From Chloranthus sessilifolius (taxonomy: Eukaryota; Streptophyta; Magnoliopsida; Chloranthales; Chloranthaceae), in the NCBI GenBank assembly GCA_021018995.1, contig CM037590.1, positions 101,433,097-101,497,096 of the forward strand: a stretch of 64,000 nt of DNA, given 5' to 3'. Below are positions 11,872 through 22,711 of the stretch, in pieces. The number at the start of each line of letters is the position of its first letter. Position 1 is the stretch's first letter. The notes under the pieces are model-generated. The model searched no databases. It had not been told where the DNA came from and worked only from the letters and a program-made list of their open reading frames with translations. Both the position numbers and the translations under genes were made by a program.

Positions 11872-12018
11872 CTGTTAGAGCCTTCTCTAATATTGGAAAT
11901 CGTAAAAGAATCCATCGAATGGGAGAGTTTTCTCCTAGATGCACCTTGTTGGCAGGTATAATTGACTGGTAGTAGTATAACCAACCCGATTACAGAGCAA
12001 GTCAAAAAAAAGTTGATG
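11872..12018 (-). CDS. CSC1-like (HYP1/OSCA family) channel, coding exon 2
   Basis: This 147-bp exon has clean splice sites on the minus strand: acceptor TTTCTTTGCAG (ending at 12019) and donor GTGAGG (from 11871). Joined in phase to exon 1 it reads LFKLG, then INFFLTCSVIGLVILLPVNY, then SMDSFTISNIREGSN. The hydrophobic block is the next membrane helix of the family, and SMDxFxISN..(E/D)GSN is a conserved loop in CSC1-like and HYP1 proteins. These are osmotically or mechanically gated cation channels (OSCA/TMEM63) in plant membranes. The following exons were not found in the window at lower coordinates, so the gene either has a very long next intron or is truncated. Confidence 0.85.
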
Positions 12019-12469
12019 CTGCAAAGAAATAACAGATCATGTAAACAAAAAAGCATTATGTCAATAAATGGAAATGCTGTTGATAACAATAAATAAAAAT
12101 TCCCTAATCTAGAAAAATAAATCAAGTAGTGGGAACTGACGGAGGCAATGGCCGGAGCATAGCCTAAGTCAAGGTCGGGCTTACTGTCCGGGCCCAAGCC
12201 TGGCTTTTTCAGCCTAGAAGTTAATCAGTTAGAGCTCCGGCCCAGCCGCCCACCCCATCATATCCTTATAACTTCACATAATTACAGAGATAGACAGACA
12301 GTTTACTTGGTGAATATATCTATATATGAGATATTATATATATATAACCTCCACTTATAAAAAGGGAAAAGTACCAATTCCATCATTGAACCCTAATCTA
12401 GCTAAAACCCCATCAAATAACTAATAGTTGAACATTTTCTAATGTGATGTAGCTGGAATCATAAGGTTA

Positions 12470-13245
12470 TCAAGCTTATGAAGCCCTCTTTAGCCACAGA
12501 ATCCTGTCAAAAGCTTCTTGTCAACTACTTTCAAGAGCCCTAACTTCCGTGGAAGTCAGTTTTGACGGGTTTTTAGGTGCTTCATAAACTTGGAACCATA
12601 TGATGTCAATAAGGAGAGTTGATCTCTTTTATATTTACCAAATCTTTAAACCTTTTCATAATTTATCACTCACTTTTTTCAGTATCTCCCCATCAATGCT
12701 AAAATAGTCAGAACAAAAGACTCTTGTTCCTTATAGACAATAAGTACGATATTTTAATCAAGGAGAATTCTCTCTCCACAAAAACTTATGATGTGCATCT
12801 AAAATTTAACTGTCCAATTAATGGAGAACCTCTTGGATAGGCTACAACTCAAAATTTTATATGTGGGATGATCCTAAGTATTGATTAATGAGGCATCCCT
12901 AGAAGCAAAAGGTTCCTGTGCTTATGAAGTCCCTTCTACCCACTGAAACCTGTCAATAATTTACTATCACTGACTTTCAGGGCCATGACCCTCCATGGAA
13001 GTGAGCTTTTGATAGAATTCGAAGGGATACAAGAGATTCATAAAGTTGATAAGCCTACAATGGTGGTCAGAAGTCAATATCTCCTTTTACCAAATCTTTA
13101 TACAATTCTCATAATTTATCACTCACTTTTTTAAGTATCTCACCATCAATATAGTCAGAACAATAGACTATCTTTCCTTATAGACACCGAACACAAAGTT
13201 CTAATTTAGGGCAGATTCTCTCCCCACCAAAACTTATGTACTTCA
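12470..13245. repeat. tandem duplication, period about 445 bp
   Basis: About 12470-12790 and 12915-13240 match with divergence. Shared blocks include cttatgaag, ataatttatcactcacttt, accaaatcttta and agtcagaaca. No coding potential is seen. Confidence 0.7.
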
Positions 13246-14764
13246 TATCCACCCAAGACCCAGAACTTGAATATATGGGATGATCCTAACCACGATAGCT
13301 ACCCAGTTTACAATGGTCAGTAAATTTGTGGTGATAAACCCAAAAGAAGTAAGTGATCAACAAATTAGAATTATTCCTGGATGTGATTCGTAAAAAAGTG
13401 ATGGTGGTGATGATCACCACCATCACCACCTTGTCCCAAGCACATAACTTGAAAGAAAGACTGTATTTTGGGGACTAATTCCATGTGAAAACACCATCTA
13501 AGCCGTCTGATTTGAATGTCATGATAAAAAGATATTTGGTGCAAAAGATTGGCATGAAACACAATCTCTATCCTATGATTCCATGCAGTCAAATCTCTTG
13601 CACGAAATATATTTAGATCATGGCCTTCAAATCAAATAGTTTAGATAGTGTTCCACATGGCACAATTCTCGAAATCATCAAGTTTTTCTTTTAAATTGTG
13701 TGCAAAGGCCAACTTGTGTGTGGAAGTATGGTTCTTGAAAAAACTGCTTATTGTTTTTCTCAAGATTTTTTTTTCTATTACAATCATACGTTCACAGGAA
13801 GGACAAGATTGGGATCGAGCTGCACATAACATTTTTGGGTGGGGCTCGAGCTCGGGCTCGTAACTTGAGCCCATCATGGACTCAAATAGGTAGCAGAGGA
13901 TTAGAGTCAATAAAAGTGCCATAATTTCATGTCCTATGATTGCTTGCCCCAAATCATACAGCTACTTACAGTAAGAGAATTTATGCTCATGGCTCTTAGG
14001 CCTAAGGAATCCTCTGTGAGGCTCGACTCCAGTATACCCAGCTCCACCCAAATCTGGCCCATTGGCCCATTACCACACCTATTAAGAACTAATGGTATTA
14101 AAATATGATATGTATGAGATAGTAGAAATTATGGAGGTTATATTTGATGATCTCATTACTCAGTTTACACGGAGACTACAGGATGATATTTTGTGATAGA
14201 ACCGAGAATTTCTGGTGTTGAGAATTAAAAGAAGTTATCTTTTGAGGGCTTCTGGTTCGAGTAAGAATTTCTCCATGCCAAAGGAGATGGCTTTTACTTA
14301 AGTTTGTAGAGTAGAGTACAGAGAAGGGAGTAGAATAGAATAGGGTTAGGTTTAAAGGAAGAAGGAAGACAAGAGAGAAGGAGAAAGAAATGAGGGTATT
14401 GGCTCACTCCTTTCCAATTCCTATTTACAATTACAAAATAGGTTCTCCTACACAATACTACATTAATACATTTTACAATGGTAACTTGACACACACCAAT
14501 TATAGACTAGAGGCATACCAATCCTTTTTGAGTGATGGAAGGTTTGGTTAGAAAACTTTCTCAGGTTGAGCTTTCAATTTAGCTTAGACAAAAACGCGTT
14601 GGTTAATTTGGGACCTGTGGGCATAGGCACCTATTCATTGACCATTCTAATAGTATTTCTTTCAAAATTGTAATTGTTAATTTTAGTCATTAGACCTCTA
14701 GTGTGGTCATTAACATTTCTGGTGCCTGTGTATTAGTGTTTGACTGCCCTTTAATTATAAATAC
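13246..14764. other. intronic sequence with a 23-bp palindrome
   Basis: Mostly unassigned. A perfect palindrome with 11-base arms (atggtggtgat/atcaccaccat) lies at 13401-13423. It is followed by catcaccaccttgtccca, which recurs at 14859-14876 in a LINE-like piece, so 13390-13440 may be a remnant of the same repeat. Confidence 0.4.
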
Positions 14765-14949
14765 ATTTTTATTGATAACACTTACGATACAAGGGAAGAA
14801 TAATGATAGAAAGAGGAAACCATGAATCCTCGAGAGTCTGACCATCATCATCACCACCATCACCACCTTGTCCCATTAATTTATTGTGAATCTTATTTCT
14901 CCACTCAATTCTGCTCAGGGTTAAACTCTTTGTTACTTCTCTCCAAGTT
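14765..14949 (-). mobile_element. LINE 3'-end fragment
   Basis: 14785-14875 matches 18705-18790 (aataatgatagaaa, gagagt(c/g)tgaccatcatcatca), which lies at the end of a recognisable LINE frame. It ends at the left LTR of the next element. Confidence 0.5.
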
Positions 14950-15822
14950 TGATGCGGGAACTTACTAAATGCAATGCTAGAGCTAAGATTAGGATTAAAA
15001 TTAATTTAATCAATTAAAAAATAATAAATTTCCATGAAAAATTCTAGAAATCCAATTAGATGCTTTAAATCCGGCCCAAAATAGCGTTACTTTCATCTAC
15101 GTTCCCTATCGCGGATCTAAAAGACTAGGGTTCTTATGAACGACTAGGGAGTCAAACGAACTCGCAAGCGGGTTCTCATACCAAACGAAAATAAAAAGCT
15201 AATAAAGTTAATGATGAACAAAAGGTTGATTTTGGATTTTATGAAATAAATAAAATAACTAGAGTTACGTTACTTACGCAAATCGTAGATCTAAAGAAGA
15301 TAGAGATGGAAGAAGAGTTGGCATCGCGCCAAACCACAAGCGGGAATCGAAGAATCGCTCTCCGTTTTGAGAGAATCACACCCTCACGAAAGTTTAAAAC
15401 TCTCAATTTTGTATAAGCAATTTTCATTAACTAAAAAGTAATAATAAAAGTGTTTACAAGCCTTTAAATAGGGTAACCAATGCATAAAATTAAAAATCCT
15501 AGTATAACTCTAATTCCTATTTCAAATAAAAAAAATATCCTAATTCTTCTAAAACAATAAAATAAAGTTCTAAAACAATAAGGAAACTAATCTTATTTCT
15601 AATAAAAGAAACAACTCTTATTTTCTTAAATAAAATAATAAAAGAAACTAATCTTAATTCAATTAGGATTCTTGAAATTCGTCACTTTCTGTGCAGCTTT
15701 TGAAAACTGACTATAACTTTTTCAATACTTGTCAGAATTGCACGTTTTTTGGCTCGTTGGAAAGCCACTTCGATAAGCTTTCAAATATGACTAACTTCGC
15801 ATCAATCTGACTTTGTTTGACA
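14950..15822 (-). repeat. left (3') LTR of the gag-only element
   Basis: It begins tgatgcgggaacttac and ends gactttgtttgaca. It matches 17479-18384 along its length with small indels. Confidence 0.9.
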
Positions 15823-16070
15823 CTTCTTTCGTTGTTCGCATTAATTCTTTTCTTAATCTTAGCATGTAACTCATGAATGCAATATGCAAAAGTGAAGGCA
15901 AACTCTGATGACCTTTGATGAATGGCATTGGGAGAAAATCTGTGTGTTCTAGTATTGGGCTTACCCTTTCACTGGATGAGGTATGCCTGATGTTTCTCAG
16001 ATTGCGTTCTCCTTGCAGTTCAAGTGTTGTCAATTTTCGGTTTACCTTTCCACTTAAGAAGATACTCTCG

Positions 16071-17186
16071 TTAGGCTTGATGTATCTTTACCTTGGTAAC
16101 AAAATATGGATCTCCCAAAACTTTTCCATCTAACCTCTTCACATATTGTTCAGGCGGGTATTTGGAAATCAATGAGTAGATATGATTGGGCTTAGGTGGA
16201 TGGGCATCAAGGAATGGGTCTAAAGGTTTTGTTGTTGAGCCTAAAAAAGGTGTACGTGCATCTACACTCAACTCGATTAACTCGTGTGTACTCACTTCAA
16301 CCAAAATCAAAGACTCTGGGGTACTCGATTCAATGGACCCTAATGGTTCTTGTGTACCCAGTTCGTTGGGCTCATGTGTACTCGATTCAATTGACACTAA
16401 TAGTTCTTGTGTACCCAATTCGATGGACTCACGTGTCTTTGACCTAACGGGCACCAACAAGTTGTGTGCGCCCAACTCTACAGGCACCAATGACTCATAG
16501 GCAAGTGGATCAATTGGTTCGTGTGTACTCGGTTCGACCAATTTCAAAGACTCAAGTGCAATCGACTTTACCACCAACAAAGATTCTTGCACGACTGACT
16601 CTACGGGCACTAACAAATCGCGCGTACATGACTTAGTCGAATCGCGCGTGGGTGACTCGGTTGACTCAAGTGTGAGCGATTCAACATCACCACACACAAG
16701 GGAAATAAAAGTCTCTTTAACACAAATTAGACTTTCATCAGCTTCTTCTATCTCATTGTCACTCATCACGGTACTAGAGTCGTACACTTCTTCCACTTCC
16801 CTATTCTCTGGCTCCTTAGGACTCACTCTTTTAGTCAATAAATTCGGATTGAGAAATGTTGTGACGCATTGGTATGTAAAGTGCCCAAGTCCTTGACACT
16901 TATAGCACTTGTTATAACTACAAGGATTAGGGTTCTCAACACTTACTCCTCTTGCTTTAGCAATTTGGGGACGCGGAGTAGTCACGGGTTTCGCTGGTGG
17001 AACCCGTAAATTAGAGCTCGCTTTAGTGTAGGTGCTCCTTGACTCATGTTGGAAAGTCCGACTATGATTTTGAGTATGACGGATTTTTAAATCCTCCTGC
17101 TGAGTTTGCAGTTGGGCCTCAAAGGCGGCCGCAAAATCATTAAGAAGGGCTTCTATCCTATCGAGATCCATGACGATGCAAGACAA
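16071..17186 (-). CDS. gag-like protein with CCHC zinc knuckle and 19-residue repeats
   Basis: This is an intact 371-codon frame on the minus strand. The Met of MDLDRIEALL at 17171 is as likely a start as the one at 17186. The N-terminal 90 residues are polar and may form a coiled coil. A retroviral-type zinc knuckle follows (CYKCQGLGHFTYQC, CX2CX4HX4C), which binds nucleic acid. Residues about 170-310 are Ser/Glu/Thr-rich and made of imperfect repeats of about 19 residues (ELGTQEPLGSIESST is one). The last 40 residues are basic and hydrophobic (DGKVLGDPYFVTKV). I see no normal capsid domain. A full open frame in an element with diverged LTRs suggests it was kept under selection or is recent. 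Confidence 0.75.
   Translation of the reverse strand: MSCIVMDLDRIEALLNDFAAAFEAQLQTQQEDLKIRHTQNHSRTFQHESRSTYTKASSNLRVPPAKPVTTPRPQIAKARGVSVENPNPCSYNKCYKCQGLGHFTYQCVTTFLNPNLLTKRVSPKEPENREVEEVYDSSTVMSDNEIEEADESLICVKETFISLVCGDVESLTLESTESPTRDSTKSCTRDLLVPVESVVQESLLVVKSIALESLKLVEPSTHEPIDPLAYESLVPVELGAHNLLVPVRSKTRESIELGTQELLVSIESSTHEPNELGTQEPLGSIESSTPESLILVEVSTHELIELSVDARTPFLGSTTKPLDPFLDAHPPKPNHIYSLISKYPPEQYVKRLDGKVLGDPYFVTKVKIHQA
16270..16500 (-). repeat. coding minisatellite in gag, unit about 57 bp
   Basis: Repeats of about 57 bases, for example ttcttgtgtaccca(g/a)ttcg at 16344 and 16401, encode the 19-residue protein repeats. They are diverged but stay in frame. Confidence 0.7.
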
Positions 17187-17478
17187 AACTTGACAAAGCT
17201 AGAAAAAAAAAGAAAAAAGTTAGATAAAAAAAATCCAGACAAAAGTTAGACAAAAACTCAAACAAAAGTCAGACAAAACTAGAGAAAAGCTAGACAAAAA
17301 AAGCCAGACAAAAACCAGACAAATGTCAGGAAAAAAAAAGTAGACAAAAGCTAGACACGAGCTAGACAAACCCTAGACAAATATGAAATAATGCAATTCT
17401 AAATTAATAACAAAATAAACCCTAAAACCTATATGCACACTAAAACCCTAAAACTAGACTGACTCTCTGATATAAATT

Positions 17479-18384
17479 TGATGCGATAACTTACTAAATG
17501 CAATGCTAGAGCTGAGATTAGGATTAAACTTAATTTAATCAATTAAAAAATAACAATTTCTCATAACAAATTTTCATGAAAAATTTTAGAATTCCAATTA
17601 GATGCTTTAATTTCGACCCAAAATAGGGTTAATTTCGTATAGTTCCCTATCGCGAATCTAGAAGACTAGGGCTCTTATGAAAAGTTAGATCTCCGATAGT
17701 TTTATGGAGACGAACGAACTCGCCAGCGAATTCTCTCGATACCAAACGAAAATAAAAGGCTAATAAAGTTAATGATGAACAAAAGGTTGATTCTGGATTT
17801 TATGAAATAAATAAAATAACTAGGATTACACTACTTACGCAAACCATAGATCTAAAGAAGATAAAGATGAAAGAAGAGTTGGCCTCGCACCAAACCGCAA
17901 GCGGGAATCGAAGAATTGCTCTCCGTTTTGAGAGAATTACACAATCACGAAAGTTTAGAACTCTCAATTTTGCATAAGCAATTTTCATTAACTAAAAAGT
18001 AATAATAAAAGTGTTTACAAGCCTTTAAATAAGCTAACACCAATGTATAAAATTAGAAATCCTAGTATAACTCTAATTCCTAGTTGAAATAAAAGAAATA
18101 TCCTAATTCTTCTAAAACAATAAAACAAAGTTCTAAAACAATAAAGAAACTAATTTTATTTCTAATAAAAGAAACAACTCTTATTTTCTAAAATAAAATA
18201 ATAAAAGAAACTAATCCTAATTCAATTAGGATTCTTGAAATTCGTCACTTTCTGTGCAACTTTCGAACACTGACCATAACTTTTTCAATATTTATCGGAA
18301 TTGCGCTTTTTTGGCTCGTTGGAAAGCTACTTCAATAAGCTTTTAAATATGACTAATTTCGCATCAATCTGACTTTGTTTGACA
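17479..18384 (-). repeat. right (5') LTR of the gag-only element
   Basis: It begins tgatgcgataacttac and ends gactttgtttgaca. It is the partner of 14950-15822. Confidence 0.9.
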
Positions 18385-18504
18385 CTTTAAAATAGGCCAA
18401 ACATAAAAGTGACGGGATTGAAAGTTGAAGACCCTAATAAATTTTGGATTTTCTTCTTTCTGATCAAGCGGGTCTTTAATGGGCCTTTTTTTTAAACTCA
18501 TTCA

Positions 18505-19300
18505 TGGGTCCACTTTCTCTTTTGGCATCTCCTCTTTACCCGACCATGATTCAAACAGGCGGATCTAAAGTTCGCATCAAAGTCATTATTGGTCTTCTTT
18601 TTCTCCTTCCTCCCTGTGCTCTTACCATTTCAATCCTCGATACAACTACTCCAACTCTTGGGTGGACAGTCTCAAACCATCTCAAGTGACTTCCATAGTT
18701 TCCTCTAAACATTTACGATATATGGGAGGAATAATGATAGAAAAAATCATAAATCTCCAAGAGAGTGTGACCATCATCATCATCATCACACCGTCTTTTC
18801 TCACTATTCTCTCGAAGTCTTTATTGGTCTTCCCACTTCTCGTTCCTTGTGTTTCCACGTCCATGTCAATACTTAATACAAGAAACTCTTTCAAGTTTCA
18901 AGTCTCCGGTGGACATGACCAAATCATCTCAAGCGACATTCTATAATCTTCTCTTTCCTTAGGGACATACCTTACCTTCTCTCATGTATTTGTTCCCAAT
19001 TTTATCATATTTTGCCACTCTATGCATCCACCTCAACATACGCATCTCAACCACATGAATTCTACCTTCTCGTTGCTTCTTTGCAGCCCAACACTCTGCA
19101 CCATATAATATAATATAAATGTCATTCTAATTATACAAAAACATCCCTTCAATTAAAGTGATACTCATCCATCACACAACACACCATTTGATAATCTCCA
19201 TACCGCCAACCATGTATTGATCTTGTCTCCACTTTGGCTATCTCTCACTAGATATGCCGATATATCAGTCTTTAAATCCCTGTTCGGATGTATGGTTTAG
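18505..19300 (-). pseudogene. LINE reverse transcriptase C-terminus, 5'-truncated, with duplicated 3' end
   Basis: On the minus strand ILYGAECWAAKKQ is followed by VVEMRMLRWMHRVAKYDKI and GNKYMREGKV (about 18960-19120), the usual C-terminal blocks of plant LINE reverse transcriptase. The following FGHVHRRLE block near 18925 recurs as LRWFETVHPRV near 18680, so two 3' ends are joined in tandem. A (ATC)n-like run at 18771-18788 sits between them. Upstream polymerase domains are missing, as is normal for 5'-truncated LINE copies. Stops are present. Confidence 0.8.
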
Positions 19301-19394
19301 AGAATCAAGCACCTACATAGTTGTCTAGTGAAATTTTTATTTCTATTTTTTTATGGTAAGCTGGGATATGCCTAGAAATCATTAGAAAAAAATA

Positions 19395-19845
19395 GGGCCT
19401 CACTCTCCTGGCCGTCATTTGAACACCAAAATGGTGTTTAAATGATATTACACCATAATAGTTTAATATGTAGGTATTCTGTACCCTCTAAGTGATAGAT
19501 CATATGTTGATGGGAAATGAGTCCAAAATTTCACAATTTTTGGGAGATTTGAACCATCCAACTTGTGAACTTGAATACCAACTGTTGCTCTTAGTTTTAA
19601 TGGCTGATATTGAAGTTTACCAATTGGATGGTTCACAACCACTTATAGTGATGATTCTTTGGATGAGACATATGATGGATTGCCACTTGGACAGTTTAGA
19701 TTGATTGCAAAAGTGTGCCACATGGCATAGTAATAAACCATACTTGAACGGTGTTAAGATAAAAAATTTAAAAATTTAAAAATTTTAAAAAAAAAAAGTC
19801 TAATTTTAATAGTGTAAGATCATTTAAATACCAGGCATTATCCCA
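19395..19845. mobile_element. MITE-like inverted repeat element
   Basis: The left arm 19432-19464 (tggtgtttaaatgatattac...) is the inverted complement of about 19795-19832 (...gtaagatcatttaaatacca). A second, internal palindrome (tcatttgaacacca / tggtgtttaaatga) sits at the left end. gaaccatccaa and ttggatggttc are a further inverted pair inside. No coding is seen. The ends are approximate and no target duplication was fixed. Confidence 0.55.
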
Positions 19846-19962
19846 AAATAAAAATATATAAAAAATAAGTTTGGAGTTGATGCAGGGTTATAGGCAGCAA
19901 AGTAGATAGAGAACATAGAAAAAGTAAGAAACAAAAGTAAGTTGATAAAAGGAAGGTCTCAC

Positions 19963-20249
19963 CCGAGTTTGAAGAGTCGGATGACAACAAGGGCATCGAG
20001 ACCGGCGTTTTCCAGAATTTCCTGCTCGGAAACCCTAAAAGCGCGTGGAATCCAAGAGAAGGAAGGGAGAAATGTAGCAATAGTGAAGGAGGAGTTATCG
20101 AAATGGATAGGGTGTCGTTTGGCGAGGCAGCGAGCGTAATAAATATAGGCATTTGATGGCCGATTTTTGAAGATGGAGAAGAGTGTGAGAACGATCAAAG
20201 CCAGACTTATGTTGATTGCTGCCGAACTCAGGAGGCTCTGAGCATTCAT
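19963..20249 (-). CDS. CSC1-like (HYP1/OSCA family) channel, coding exon 1
   Basis: The start ATG is at 20249-20247 (MNAQSLLSSAAINISL), chosen because CSC1/HYP1 proteins begin with this kind of short segment running into the first helix. An earlier in-frame Met at 20348 lies in CT-rich leader. The exon encodes 95 residues plus two bases: a hydrophobic helix at residues 11-28, then KNRPSNAYIYYAR, FLPSFSWIPRAF and ILENAGLDALVVIRLFKL. These are hallmark blocks of the N-terminal domain of hyperosmolality-gated (OSCA/TMEM63) channels. The donor after GG is GTGAGA, and phase matches exon 2 exactly. The two exons are intact, but later exons were not found. Confidence 0.88.
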
Positions 20250-20488
20250 TTCCACTTTCTTTCTCTTTTTTTTTTTTTGTTCAGTGTGTGAGGAGAGAAA
20301 GAGAGAGAGAGAACATGATGACAGGTTTGCAACGTGGCTCCGCTGCATGCAAAAAGAGAAATAGCCGCCCGGAGACTGAGGGTGTTGTTACCAGGCTTAG
20401 TGGGGTTGGCCTGACTCAATTATCTGGGCTTGGGTCCGAGTCACAGCTTACGCTGGAGAGATTAATGGGTCGAGTTCCGCTTTAATAG
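20250..20488 (-). promoter_or_regulatory. proximal promoter and CT-rich leader of the CSC1-like gene
   Basis: On the minus strand a CT-rich run (20292-20312) and an A-rich run lead into the start codon, as in many plant 5' leaders. No clear TATA box lies in this stretch. A MITE begins at 20489, so only about 240 bases of original upstream sequence remain adjacent to the gene. Confidence 0.5.
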
Positions 20489-21443
20489 CATAGTCACAAA
20501 ATGGGATTCGGTAATAATTCGGCAGAGTTAAAATCTAGAAAAATCCGACAAAATTCGAAAAAATTTAATATATATATATATATACATATTATTATATTTC
20601 ACAAAAGAGTAAAGAATTAAAATCCCTTACAATTTATATGTTAAAATCAACATACATAGCACTTAGCAAAAACTTTTTATATTTATTTTATTTTTTATTT
20701 TAAAAAAGTTGCAAAAACAATAAAATGAATCAAAGAAAAAACCCTAAAATTAGAGAAATAATCAGAGAAAAATCCAGCAAGCTGGGGAAAAAATCAAATC
20801 AAGTTAGGGGAAAAATACTCTAATAATCAGAGCACGTTGGGAAAAATATCAGACCAAGTTGAGGGAAAAATTCAGCAAGTTGGGGAGAATAAATCAGAGA
20901 AAAAAAATAAAAACTTCTAAGAATATGCAATAAAACTTACAAGAAGATATAATAAAAGAAAAATCAAAGAAATTTAGAGAAAAATACTCTAAGAAGAAGA
21001 GAGTTGAGAGAGATGAGACTTGAGAGAGGTCCAGCACTCCAACCGTCAGCATTCCAGTCATCCCAAACTCTTGAGTCTCCAAACTCCAAATTGTGACGAG
21101 GAGCAGAGAAAGACGAAGGGGATTGGGTTTGAGAGGGAGACGAAGGGTTTGAGAGGGAGAGAGGTGAGGCGGGGAGAGAGAGGCTTTTAGTTACTTTTAA
21201 AACTCTTTTTAACTTTTTAAAATATGAAAAGGTTTTAACTTTCTAAGTTGCAAGTAGTATTTACTATTTAGTAACTTAGCGGGCTTCGGCAATGTTCGCT
21301 GCTTTCCCGAATTATTCGCGAAGTTTGGCGATTTAGGCGAATTTTTCAAAAAAATCGCGAATGTTCCGTGTTTTGTTCCTTTTTCACAAAAATTGCGAAT
21401 TATTCTTGAATTATTCAATTATTCGGCTATTTTTGTGATTATG
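20489..21443. mobile_element. hAT-like MITE upstream of the CSC1-like gene
   Basis: The terminal inverted repeat is catagtcacaaaa on the left and, inverted, cataatcacaaaa on the right. It is flanked by an 8-bp near-duplication (tttaatag 20481-20488, cttaatag 21444-21451), the size made by hAT transposases. Subterminal attcgc/gcgaat words are common in both ends. No transposase is encoded, so this is non-autonomous (955 bp). Confidence 0.7.
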
Positions 21444-21467
21444 CTTAATAGTGCGAGCTTTTTAAGG

Positions 21468-21823
21468 TTGGTGTTACTGCTACACCACTTTTATGTGACA
21501 GTCACCTCCCTTAAACAAACGAAAAAAATTAGTTGACTGCTTTAAATATAACGATGGAGATCGTTTTTCATCCCAATTTTCCACAAAAATTGATTTTAAG
21601 ATCATGGACTTATTATCACATGGTCAAATGTTGATTCCACATGATCCTATAAAGTGAATGTGAACCACGCCTAATGATATACAATGTCCGTGTTCACTTT
21701 TTCGGATGTGTGCCACATGAAATCAACATATGACCGTCTGATCGTAAGCCTATAATCTCAAGATCTATTATGTGGAAGAATGGGACGAAAAAACGATCTT
21801 TAATCATCTGCTAGTAACACCAA
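21468..21823. mobile_element. foldback MITE
   Basis: It begins ttggtgttact and ends with its complement agtaacaccaa. Long internal arms (about 21550-21650 and 21712-21802) are also inverted copies, for example gatcgttttt...catccca versus tgggacg...aaacgatc. It is 356 bp and non-coding. The target duplication is unclear. Confidence 0.65.
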
Positions 21824-21899
21824 CTTCCTATTGTATGAAATGATGATCAAACTCTCAATCCTAAGCCTCAAGCAATTCTAGATTGTTAGTTGAATAAGA

Positions 21900-22285
21900 A
21901 GGAAGAAGAGAGAGAGAAAGAGGAGAAGGGAGAGAAAGAGGCATAAGCCAGAAGAGAGAGAGTGGCGACTTGTAGGGCGATGGGCGTGGGGAAGACAACA
22001 TAAAGCCAGTAGCGAGAGAAAGAGGAGAAGAGAGAGAAAGAGGCTACTTGCAGGGCGATGGGCGTAGGGAAGGTGACATAAAGCTAGAAGAGAGAGAAAG
22101 AGGAGAAGAGAGAGAAAGATGTGATTTATAGGGCGATGGGCGTGGGGAGGACGACTTGCAGGGCGATGGGCGCAACTCTTTCTCTCTCTTCTCTTTCCCT
22201 TTTTTCTGGTTTTATGCCTCTTTCTCTCTCTTCTCCTCTTTCTCTCAGTCTCTCGCTTTTCCTCTTTCTCTCACTTGCGGTGGGG
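21900..22285. repeat. GA-rich minisatellite with inverted CT-rich arm
   Basis: Three or four units of roughly 85-90 bp share a GA-rich part and gggcgatgggcg(t/c). The last part (about 22175-22275) is the inverted complement of the first (gagagaaagaggagaag...gaggcataa), so the whole can fold into a long hairpin. No credible gene is seen. Confidence 0.7.
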
Positions 22286-22711
22286 AAGACGAGAGGAAGA
22301 AAAAAGAAAATAATTAAAACGGGCTTTAAAGGAAAGGTAGTTTAGACTTTTCCTAAGAACAAGACCCACCCATATGTGCCACACTAAAACCTTTTTAAAT
22401 GGAGCCCCTTTTTCTAATTTCCCCTTTGTTAAAAAGTCAACGAATTTGGTCACTACAATGATACTTAATATGCTGGGTAATATTACGAAGTTGCCATATG
22501 GTTTGAAGAAAACGAGTTTGTAGTTCGATTCACACCAATTTGCTAGATAGTAGCGAATTCTTATTTTGCTTTAAACGGTTTTAATTTAGTGTATATATAC
22601 ACAAGCGTAAGTCGCACTGTATTACACTTATGAACTCTCTTCATTAATTGGTGAAGCACAATTGTTTATAATGCAAGTATGTATTATTTCAATACTCATT
22701 CAAAGAGAAAC
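22286..22711. other. unassigned stretch
   Basis: Nothing recognised. AT-rich, without repeats that I can see. Confidence 0.4.

Larger units (their letters stand above)
14950..18384 (-). mobile_element. gag-only LTR retrotransposon (TR-GAG type, minus strand)
   Basis: Two LTRs of 873 and 906 bp (TG...CA) flank 1.66 kb that encodes a single gag-like protein and no pol. On the minus strand a degenerate tRNA-Met primer site (TTATATCAGAG, about 17465-17477) follows the right LTR, and a purine tract (GAAAGAAG, 15823-15833) precedes the left LTR, so orientation is minus. This fits the described terminal-repeat retrotransposons with a GAG domain, which need polymerase from another element. No clear 5-bp target duplication is seen (aagtt left, cttta right). 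It lies in intron 1 of the CSC1-like gene in the same sense. Confidence 0.85.
12019..19962 (-). other. intron 1 of the CSC1-like gene (7.9 kb)
   Basis: The donor GTGAGA at 19962-19957 and the acceptor ending at 12019 bound an intron of 7,944 bases. It contains a tandem duplication (12470-13245), LINE pieces, a gag-only LTR element in the same orientation as the gene (14950-18384) and a MITE (19395-19845). Outside these I see nothing coding in 12019-12469 or 13246-14764. Confidence 0.75.
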
